A stretch of DNA of 64,000 nt from Silene latifolia. Lineage: Eukaryota > Streptophyta > Magnoliopsida > Caryophyllales > Caryophyllaceae. Both the position numbers and the translations under genes were made by a program. The stretch is taken from contig NC_133532.1 in NCBI RefSeq assembly GCF_048544455.1, positions 12,092,948 through 12,156,947 of the forward strand. Direction: 5' to 3'. Below, piece after piece: positions 56,101-64,000 of the stretch (within the stretch, counting starts at the first letter, position 1; each line of letters begins with the position of its first letter). The notes below the pieces were generated by a model. That model was not told the origin of the DNA and did no database searches. It worked only from the letters and a program-made list of their open reading frames with translations.

Positions 56101-59100
56101 AATGGAATTGTGAGGGTGACACGTGCACGAAGTATTTTTTTCAATTGGGTTAAAGGACGTTCTGGTGTTAATCTTATCTTAGGTATTAAGAAGGAGTCTA
56201 ATGAATGGACTTTTGATATGGAGGAGATTAGTGGTTTGTTTCATAAATATTTTTCCACTATCTTTAATTCTGATTCTGAACCCGAGTGTTTTGAAGATTA
56301 CTTAAATAAGTTTGGTTACTTATTTGATAATCTTAAGCACAAAGTGGGTATGGAGGAGAGAGCCAAATTGGGTCGTGTATTTTTGAAAAAGGAAGTCCGT
56401 GAGGCTGTGTTCCAATTGGGACCTCTAAAATCATCGGGTCCTGACGGTATCCCGGTGCTTTTTACCAAAAGTATTGGGCCATTGTTAAGAATGATGTTAT
56501 TAATGGAGCTCTCAATATCCTTAATTCTGGTACTGTGCTTAAGGATTTCAATAAAACTTTTATTGTTCTTATTCCGAAAAATGATTGCCCGAAGAGAGTT
56601 GGGGATTTTCGACCGATTAGCCTCTGTAATGTTATTATGAAAGTTGTCACAAAGTGTATTGCTAATAGATTAAAAGGGGTTATGGATGATCTTGTTAGTC
56701 CTTTTCAAAGCGCTTTTGTCCCTAATAGAAGTATTGCAAATAATATTGTCATTGCCCAAGAAATTCTTCACGCCATAAATCATAGGAGTTATGGTAAGAT
56801 GGGTATGATGGCTTTAAAGGCTGATATGAGCAAAGCCTATGATAGATTAAACTGGAATTTCATAAGAGGGGTGCTCTCTTACTTAAATTTGTCGGGCTCT
56901 TTGGTTCAGCTTATTATGAGTACTATTGAATCTGTTTCTTACGAAGTTCTGATAAATGGTACTCCTATGGAAAGAGTTGAACCCGGCTGTGGGATTAGGC
57001 AAGGTGATCCTTTATCTCCTTATATTTTCGCACTTTGCACGGAAGTCCTATCTCAAATGATTCGTTATGCCCAGGATAGCAATCTTATTAAGGGTATCAA
57101 AATCTGCAAGAACGGGCCGGAAATCTCCCATTTATTGTTTGCGGACGATTAAATCTTCTTTATCAGTGGTGACTTTGGGAATTTGGATTTTCTTATGAAT
57201 ATTATCGATGAATACTGTGCTGCCTCTGGGCAATGCCTTAATAAGGATAAGTCCTCTATTCTTTTCAGTCCAAATTGCTCTCTTATGACGGTCAAGAAGT
57301 GCCTGACTGAGTTTAAAATTTCCCCTAAGAATGACCTTGGCAACTATCTCGGCCTTCCTACGAGTATTAGGTCTTCTAAAAGGGACTTATTTAAATTTCT
57401 TGTCGACAAGACTAAGCGGAAGCTATCCTCCTGGAATAACATTCTTCTCTCTTCGGCCGGTAAATTGACTCTTATTCGTTCTGTTATATCTTCACTATCT
57501 CTTTTCTCTCTATCGGTATTTCGTATACCGGTAAGTGTAATATCAAAACTTCAGTCCTTGATGGTGCATTTTTGGTGGAGTGGAACTAGAAATAAAAAGT
57601 CTATTCATTGGTGTAGTAAAGATTTCCTTAGTAGGCCTGTCGGTGAAGGGGGTCTTGGACTTCGAAATATTGGTTGCTTTAACCAAGCTCTTCTCGCCAA
57701 ATCTGCTTGGAGGATCTTATGTGTTCCAGGAAGTCTTATTAGTAAAGTTATTGGTCCCAAACTCGGTGTTCAAGATGATTTTTTATTCCAGGCCCGTTGG
57801 AAGGCTCCCCAAGCGTCGTTTTGGGCTCTCAAAAGCCTTGTTTGGGGATCTGATCTTATCTACAATAATGTTGCTTGGACTATTGGATCTTCTTCTCGTC
57901 TTAATGCTTAGAAGAGCAAATGGATAGAGGGTTATAGTCTTCATGATCTTTGTGGGGATTTTTTTGATGCTCCTATTGATTCCGCGTTACTGGTTGGTGA
58001 CCTTCATGATAGTCATAGGAGATGGGATCTCTCTTCTCTTGGTTTCGATCCGGGTGAGGAAGTTACAAAGAAAATCCTCGCAACTTATATTTCGTGTCAA
58101 CCCTCGAATGACTCCTTCTATTGGAAATTCTCTAAACATGGTGCTTTCACTGTCAAGTCGGGATACAATGTTGCTGCTATGGCCTTAATTAATGGACCTA
58201 CCTCAACTGCTGATCTTTCTAGAATGTCTGCAACAATTGTGGATTTTTGCAGATCTAAGCTCTGGAAGTTGCCTATCTCTAACAAACTTAAGGTGTTTTT
58301 ATGGAAATTTATGGCTAATGCCCTACCAGTGGGCTCTGAATTCCTCAAACGAAAAATGAATTGGCGCTCCCTCTGTACTCTTTGTGATGGCTCATCTCCT
58401 TGCGTGGAATCTATTTCTCATCTGTTCAGAGATTGTAGTTTTGCAAAGGCTCTATGGTTTGGTTGTCCTTTAGGACTTAGAATCCCGGGAGGGGTGGACA
58501 TTGATGTTAGGGTTTGGGTCATTAACTGGGTAAGCTATTTCCTAATTGGCCCAGATCCTAACTCCCTCCTTTTCCCCCTTATCGCTACCCTCTGGAGAAT
58601 TTGGTGTTGCAGAAATGAGATGGTCTTCAAGAATCGCCGCCCTTGGCCTATGAGTGCTTTACATTATATTCTTAGTGACATTATGTGTATGAAGGAGGTT
58701 GTGTGCAATAAGGATGCTAGACTCCTCCCCTGATTTTGGTTTAGCTAAGAGGGTTAGAAACTCCTTCCCCTTTTGGATCGTTGGTGGACCTGGATGCGGA
58801 AATATTTGTACTGTCAAGTGTGATGCTGCTTGGAGGGCTGATAGAAGCGCTGACATAGGGTGGTGCTTATTGGATGATAATGGGACCTTAAGGAATTCTG
58901 CTCACACTCGCTCGTTTGCCTCTTCTGTCCTGCATGCCGAAGGACATGCAGCTTTCATGGCGCTCAGATGGGCCTTGGACGAAGGGTACCTTCATGTTAG
59001 AGTTGTTACAGATTGTCTTAACATGGTTTTGCAGGCTGCGGGAGCGGAGAAGCCGATTGCATCTATCAAGTGCATTATTCAAGATATTAAGTCTATTGCG

Positions 59101-62100
59101 TCTCTTTTTCATTGTTGCTCTCTTACTTTCTGTCCTAGGGGAGTGAATAGGATAGCTCATAATCTTGCTCAGGGAGTTCTTGTGTAAGCTATGCTATTTG
59201 TTGCTGTCAAAAAAAAAAAAAAAAAAAAAAAAAATAATAGACATGTCCTTCCTTACTTAATAGTCATTCTCCAAACTTCAATAGTGTAGACTCAAGGCCT
59301 ATGATTTTGATGATGATAAGTGTGCATGTAATAGTTTGTTTGTCTAGCATTGTGCTTAATGTAGGTATTGGAAACATGGAGTGTCGAAGGCTCGAAGCAC
59401 AAGGATAAAGTTAAGAATGACAAGTCAAGGCAATTGTGATGAAGGACACAGTGAATTATCAAACATGAAGATCAACATTTTAGAAGATAAAATGTTGATA
59501 CAAGAAAAGACAAAAGTTTGGTGTAACTAAAGAAGAATTTCATCTGATCAAGCACGTTTATACAGTCTCATGAATTGTATAACTGGGCTTTGGTCAGATG
59601 GATGTGTTAAGATGCCCCATTGGTCTCCCTTGTAACGGGTTACCATTTGTGACGGATATTTTGTGAGATAAAATGGTAACAAAATGGATGTGTTAAGATG
59701 CCAGAGTATCGTTTATACAGTCCCATGATTTTGTTTATACAGTCTGACTGTACAATGACAGTTTCTCAATGATGATGTGTTTTTTTTTTTTGGAAATCGT
59801 GAAGTATTTTATTTCATAAATCGTTTTTGGAAAATCTCGCTCTAAGAAACTCAATAGAAGGAAAATTATATTATGATTTTGGAAAAATATTTTATAGGGA
59901 TATATTTTAACTAAAATATGTTTTAGTTAAGTTATTATACTCATGTTAGATTTATGAACAGACTGGGATATTTTGTCTTGACGGCTAAGGCAAGTTGTGA
60001 GTTGGATTAATTTCCTTATTTGTATGGCGTACCTTACCTGTGTTTTAATAGGACACTCTATTAAGAAAATTATATCTAGATTATTTTCTTAATGTCTTAG
60101 TTACCTAAAGTCAAGAAAAGATTTAGTTTCCTTATTATATCACATAGAGGTTAATTATTACTTTAATTCACTTTAATAAAAACCCGTAATTAATTTTCGA
60201 GTACGTTTTTTACCCATTTCAGTACTTTTTACCCTATACTTTCCATTTGATACCCCTTACTCCCTAACACTGAGAAAAGGCACAAAATCAAAATCTCTCC
60301 TTCCTAACCAACTAAACTTCTCAAATTAATCTATTTCTCAATTATAGATGAAAAATTTGAACATAGAAAAGATATCTAATTTATTAACCGTAAATAATAA
60401 TTGAAAGGATTGATTGTTTAAGTAATTTGTGAATTTTATGTACTACTATGGTTTTGGGGTTTGTTAGGTTTTGAGGTTGGTGGTGGTTGGACGCGGCAGT
60501 GGGGGTGAGTGAAGGGGCGGTCGGTGATAGGAGGCCGAGAGTAGGGAGAGGGTCGCGGTGGGTAGGGTGTGGCGTAGTTTACAGTGGCTGGGGTGGAGAA
60601 TTGCTGAAGGGTTGAGCATAAGTTGGTGGTCGGAGGGGCAGTGGTCAGGGCGTCAGGCACTCAGGCGGAAGAGGCAACGGGTAGGGTGTGGGGTAGTGGG
60701 GTGGCCGGCGAGTTCTGGTGGTCGTGCTGGTCTTGGTCGCCGGTGTTGTGGTGGTGTATATTTTTTTATTTTTTTTCAGTGTAGTACGAGTACGGTCGAT
60801 GGGCATGTGAAATTAGAGGGATAGTTTAGAGAGAAGTTAGAGAGGGAAGATGGGAGGGGGAATAAGAAGGGTATAATTGTCAATAATGTACTACAATGAG
60901 TAAAATGTGTACTGTGAAAATCAGGACCCTAAAAACCAATATGTCTCGCGTGATTCTCCCTAACGAATTCACATTAGTTCGAGGTGTAGGGTATGGATCG
61001 AGAGACCTACTTGACATGTTTCTAGCCGTATGGTTATTAGAGCAAATTTAATGGTTTGACTTACAGACTTATTTACAATTTTAAGATTTTACAAGCTAGT
61101 GGTTAAACTATTGGACAAGTCCATGTAGGATAGTTTAAACCAAACAACTAGCTTCATTAAACTAGTAGCTTAAATGACCCTAGCACAAAAATACAACTAG
61201 TCGAAATTAGTTTGATTTATTAACATGTGGGTCAAGCTACTTAAAAATTTAAACTAAACCATTGAAATGAATTGGTAGCTCAAAATAAAATTAGTTTAAA
61301 TGTGACGTGACAATGGTAAACTAGTTGTAATTAGCTTACCATTGAATTTGCTCTTATGGCTATGGCTGTTCACTCAGTAGTCCGGACCAAAAACCAGATC
61401 GGACCGGACCATTTGGTCCGGACCAGACCAAACCGAATTTTGTTTGGTCCGGTCCACGGTCCACCTATTTACTCTACTTTGGTCTTCGGTCCGGTCCTAG
61501 ACCAACCCGAATGGACCGCGAACCGGACCATGGACCGAAGTTATGTAATAAAAGAATTTTTAAATTTGTAATATTATTGATTTTATTTTCTACTTTGTTT
61601 AAACGTATTATAAGATGTGTAATTATGTATTTAAATCTCGTAAGAAAATAATGTTGTTTATTTTGATCATTACGAACTTCTTGAGTTCTAGTTTTATACG
61701 GTAAAACATGTCAATGACAATAATATTTGGTCCACTTTGGTCCATTTGGTCCGGTCCGGTCCGGTCCGGTCCACGTGTTTTTGTGGTCCAGACCGGACCG
61801 GACCAATATTAATATGGTCCGGTTCTCGGTCCACCTCTTAACCCTTATTTGGTCTTCGGTCCAGAGAGTTTGGTCCGGTCCGGTCCGGTCCCGGACCAAT
61901 GAACACCCATACTTATGGCATACAACAAAATAAAAAAAAATAAAAAAAATCAGTATTATTGTGTGTGACGTCATATTATTCGTCTGATAAAAAGTAACTA
62001 TTTTATGATAAATAGTGATTATTTTATTTTAAAAAGTGTAGTCTCCGGAAATAAGTGGTCATTTTTTAATATAAAATGATCACTTTTTATTCAAAAGTAG

Positions 62101-62488
62101 TCAGTTTTACGCGGTCGCGCCATATAACAGTAGTCTTGTACTCCCTCCCATTCACAATAAACCTCCCATTTCATTTTGGCACAAATATTAAGGAAACACA
62201 CTACCCCACCATATAATTAAATTTCAACCACACAAATACACTACCCCACCATACAATTAAATTTGAACCACACAAACACTTACCAAAAAAGAAAATAGGG
62301 AGATTATTGTGAATAAACGGAAAAGGAAATAGGAAAGTTTATTTTAACTGGGAGGGAGTATAATTTATGAAAGAAGATATACCGAGATATATATACATCA
62401 CTTATTACAATACCTGTCTTGCATAAATGAGACTCATCAACACCAATGCTGTCTGCGATATATTGGATCGTGTGAGTGGAACAAATTC
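53026..62488 (-). CDS. Oxidosqualene cyclase (triterpene or sterol cyclase), last three exons
   Basis: Oxidosqualene cyclases fold 2,3-oxidosqualene into cycloartenol, beta-amyrin, lupeol or related triterpenes at the ER membrane. The exons are 62,414-62,488, 53,241-53,324 and 53,026-53,133. All have GT-AG borders, phase 0 and no internal stop, giving 88 residues. The C-terminal landmarks are present: '[14 protein letters not shown]', a QW-type repeat '[18 protein letters not shown]', then '[18 protein letters not shown]' and 'AEYRK', ending at a usual distance. Odd points are Arg in place of the usual Gly before Gln (ARQ), GDP after ERD, and a 9.1-kb intron filled with transposons. The catalytic DCTAE exon lies beyond the window, so product and activity cannot be judged. 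It could be a functional gene or a recent pseudogene. Confidence 0.9.
53241..53324 (-). CDS. Oxidosqualene cyclase, penultimate exon
   Basis: 84 nt, 28 codons with [11 protein letters not shown] and the QW-type [13 protein letters not shown]. The acceptor is TATTAG and the donor GTAAAA. The match to the family is clear over its whole length. Confidence 0.93.
53559..55046 (+). other. 5' region of the LINE, no recognisable ORF1
   Basis: About 1.5 kb of GT/CT-rich DNA. Its frames (such as 54,057-54,356) are hydrophobic and resemble no ORF1 protein: no zinc knuckle, DUF4283 or RRM is seen. A GTGATCCCCCCA block occurs twice (about 54,405 and 54,511). It is either an unusually long leader or an ORF1 decayed beyond recognition. 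Confidence 0.55.
55047..59187 (+). pseudogene. LINE ORF2: endonuclease, reverse transcriptase, zf-RVT, RNase H
   Basis: From the ATG at 55,047: an AP-type endonuclease (WNCRGL, SETK, GDFN, ISDHAP) with a stop at 55,671, then a linker with a stop near 56,025 and a frame change near 56,130. RT starts about 56,390 (SSGPDGIP) and continues through [30 protein letters not shown] and LLFADD (57,133-57,150), directly followed by a stop. The thumb/linker continues to 57,909. zf-RVT lies about 58,245-58,480 ([31 protein letters not shown]). An RNase H domain is at about 58,800-59,187, with [10 protein letters not shown] and VTDCLNM. Frame changes near 56,460 and 58,735 also occur. It is close to intact but not translatable. 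Confidence 0.93.
59252..61036. other. Intronic DNA without recognised genes
   Basis: A local duplication of GTTTATACAGTC..ATGA and ATGGATGTGTTAAGATGCC lies at about 59,565-59,620 and 59,680-59,740. A GC-rich block at about 60,470-60,760 gives spurious frames on both strands. Nothing else is recognised. Confidence 0.5.
61040..61353. mobile_element. Tourist-like MITE (314 bp), TSD TTA
   Basis: The terminal inverted repeats GAGCAAATTTAATGGT and GAGCAAATTCAATGGT are flanked by TTA at 61,037-61,039 and 61,354-61,356. This points to the PIF/Harbinger group. There is no ORF. Confidence 0.8.
61361..61911. mobile_element. hAT-type MITE (551 bp), 8-bp TSD CTTATGGC
   Basis: The ends TATGGCTGTTCA and TATGGGTGTTCA are inverted, with perfect CTTATGGC at 61,353-61,360 and 61,912-61,919. 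Both subterminal parts are built of GGTCCGG/CCGGACC iterations. It sits directly against the right end of the Tourist MITE. Confidence 0.9.
62141..62358. mobile_element. Stowaway MITE (218 bp), TSD TA
   Basis: The termini CTCCCTCCCATTC and CTCCCTCCCAGTT are inverted and flanked by TA (62,139-62,140 and 62,359-62,360), typical of Tc1/mariner-derived Stowaway. Inside, a unit of about 40 bp (CACTACCCCACCATA...) is repeated in tandem at about 62,199-62,280. It lies 56 bp from the splice donor of the cyclase exon at 62,414. Confidence 0.88.
62414..62488 (-). CDS. Oxidosqualene cyclase, third-last exon
   Basis: 75 nt, 25 codons ([20 protein letters not shown]...). The acceptor is AACACAG and the donor GTATTG. 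It corresponds to the segment before the ERD motif in plant cyclases. Confidence 0.88.
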
Positions 62489-62664
62489 CTGTGTTAATAA
62501 ATCACGATTTAATCCAAGTGGATTTGTCAGCAACAATAAAATACACTTTTTATCTGTGTTTGGGTGGATATAAAACACAAAAATTCTTGTGGAAAACAAG
62601 TTTTTACATGTATCAAAGTATTATTGCACATTCAAGTATATTACCTCTGTTTGTTTATATGTTA
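62489..62664 (-). other. Cyclase intron upstream of the third-last exon
   Basis: AT-rich intron sequence. No earlier cyclase exon is recognised between here and 64,000. Confidence 0.5.
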
Positions 62665-63254
62665 CTAGTATAGATCCCGCGTGAATGCACGGTTTTAGAT
62701 AGAAATATTGAATAATGTAACAATTATACTACTGTTATTTAACTTCATTTGAAATTTAATTATATGAAATTTACTATTAGTAATGTTTTGTGATAAGAGG
62801 TAGAAAAAAGAAGTTTAAACACTTTTATCCCGAATAAGATTAGCGGTTTTACTTAATCTATTTTGTTAGCTTTGTTTTGAAAAATATTGTTATTGTATCC
62901 ACTAAAGGCGTGATATAAATATAAAGTAAAGAACTGATAATACAATAAAATAAGATGCATGTTGTAATAAATATAATTATGTATATGTATATGTTAAATT
63001 AAATGTTTTAAAAAAGTAACCAAAATTAATTAGAAAGTGTGTGCAAAATAGTGTTTGTGACCATCATGTTTAGTTTTAAAAATAATAATAGTATCTCTCA
63101 CCCCATAAAATAATAATAGTAACAAATAATGCAAATTTATTTAGGTAACAAATAATGTGTCTATGCAATGAGAAAAATAATATACCCTTTTTAAATGGAA
63201 TAGAATCATCTATTGAATGGATTAGAATGGGCCAGTTGTAGATATGATATAATT
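62665..63254 (-). mobile_element. Helitron 3' end, minus strand; left boundary clear, right boundary unknown
   Basis: On the minus strand CCGTGCATTCACGCGGG (a hairpin) is followed by ATCTATA and CTAG with T next, at 62,665-62,690. This matches the Helitron terminus and resembles that of Helitron H. The 5' end was not found, so the extent to the right is arbitrary. Confidence 0.5.
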
Positions 63255-63436
63255 GGTTTTGATATATACAACCCATTGGGCTGTATTTAAGCATTTAATA
63301 TCTTCCATATTTGGTATTAAGTTAAGAATTTAAGATTAAATTATACATTATCCAATGCAATTAATGCATATACTAAGAATTTCTTTCCGTATTTAGTTAC
63401 TTAAATACAACTCATTGGGTTGTATATATCAAAACC
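63255..63436. repeat. Fold-back element with about 37-bp inverted repeats
   Basis: GGTTTTGATATATACAACCC... at 63,255-63,291 is inverted at about 63,400-63,436, with two or three mismatches and about 110 bp between. It resembles a MITE, but I could not define a target duplication. Confidence 0.65.
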
Positions 63437-64000
63437 CATATTGATATACTTTGTATTTCGAATAAATATTTTGTTGTCGTTCCAAGTGATGTAAACTAAA
63501 ATGCATGTACAAAATAAAGACTTATAGAATAAATTAAGCTAAGGCGGAAAAAAAAACAGAGTACAAAAAGAAATTATCGAAGTAAAGATGACCCATCATT
63601 GAATTAATTTCAGCATAAGTATATTGAAAAAGCATATTATAAATGATATATTTTATTAGAAGGTTTGAGAAACATATTTTGTTTAGCAGAATAAGTTAAG
63701 TGTTTAATAATTAATAGATTAAGAATTAACAGATTGTTAATTAGTTTCTTTTGTAAAATAGTGTAGATTTTCCTACTTTAGAACATGCTAACTAATATGG
63801 TAGGATAAACATCATGTTGTAAAACAACATATTGCCAAAGTCTTGAATATTGTAAAAATCCACCAATATGTCGTGTTTACAAAACATCCCTAACATGTTA
63901 TCGAAATATAGATAGGCCATGTTTTGTACGCAGCAGATTATTATTAGCAGAAGCAAATTGGTCAAGCAGATTATAACGACAGATGACATTGACAGGTTTG
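63437..64000. other. AT-rich DNA, nothing recognised
   Basis: No ORF, exon or repeat end could be supported. The cyclase exons expected upstream on the minus strand are not here. Confidence 0.5.

Larger units (their letters stand above)
53559..59236 (+). mobile_element. L1-type LINE (about 5.7 kb), 15-bp TSD ATAGACATGTCCTTC
   Basis: Target duplications lie at 53,544-53,558 and 59,237-59,251, and a poly(A) tail at about 59,210-59,234. It is inserted in an intron of the cyclase gene, antisense to it. The order is a long leader, endonuclease, RT, zinc-binding domain and RNase H. Because both duplications and the leader are present, it looks like a full-length insertion. A few stops and frameshifts make it inactive. 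Confidence 0.95.

Noticed and set aside
55290..59160. Minus-strand frames across the LINE
   Set aside because: They are shadows of ORF2.
60436..60824. Gly/Arg/Trp-rich and Pro/Thr-rich frames
   Set aside because: They arise on opposite strands of a GC-rich intron block, with no homology or codon signal.
1..64000. tRNA or rRNA genes
   Set aside because: No cloverleaf or rDNA-like sequence was recognised. The tRNA-like matches are primer-binding sites of retrotransposons.

Overview
This is plant nuclear DNA, almost certainly from a eudicot with a large, retrotransposon-rich genome. It holds LTR retrotransposons primed by plant tRNAs, CACTA, hAT, Tourist, Stowaway and Helitron elements, an L1-type LINE, and the 3' end of one host gene: an oxidosqualene cyclase (triterpene/sterol cyclase) on the minus strand. 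A Caryophyllales-type plant is my guess from the overall look of the repeats. The sequence does not prove it.

Layout. 1-868 is unassigned. About 869-39,903 is one old Athila-type Ty3/gypsy element (A, + strand). Its gag, pol and 3' ORF are torn apart by later insertions: solo LTR B (1,178-2,147, TSD CATCC); element C (7,781-27,432, TSD ATAAC), which itself contains CACTA element I (11,510-13,542, TSD GGG) and copia element D (17,340-27,378, TSD CTTAT); a rearranged minus-strand gypsy cluster E (27,488-33,380, TSD GATAC); and a hAT MITE (36,633-37,189). Next to A lie an inverted LTR fragment K (to 41,629) and a second Athila-like LTR piece J (41,630-52,622). J contains a short non-LTR retrotransposon tail (15-bp TSD). 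That tail contains copia element F (42,509-52,361, TSD CCAAC), F contains CACTA element G (45,055-49,726, TSD AAA), and G contains Helitron H (about 45,762-47,248). J is therefore five insertions deep.

The host gene starts about 400 bp right of this block. The last three exons of an oxidosqualene cyclase lie on the minus strand at 62,414-62,488, 53,241-53,324 and 53,026-53,133. The intron between the first two is 9.1 kb and holds a LINE of about 5.7 kb (53,559-59,236, 15-bp TSD) plus Tourist, hAT and Stowaway MITEs. The remaining exons must lie beyond the right edge.

The most interesting signals are these. (1) Dense arrays of short palindromes (ACTCGATCGAGT, CACTCGGTCGAGTG or CCGGCGGCCGG, depending on the family) lie upstream of TATA-like sites in the U3 of several LTR families. 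In A and C, an array of the same palindrome also sits inside the element, just upstream of the 3' Athila-ORF1-type gene, as expected of a duplicated internal promoter. (2) Element C joins chromovirus-like LTRs, PBS and PPT to an Athila-ORF1-like gene and has no gag or pol. (3) CACTA element G has captured three eIF5A exons, in a phase that would splice in frame to its own transposase-like tail.
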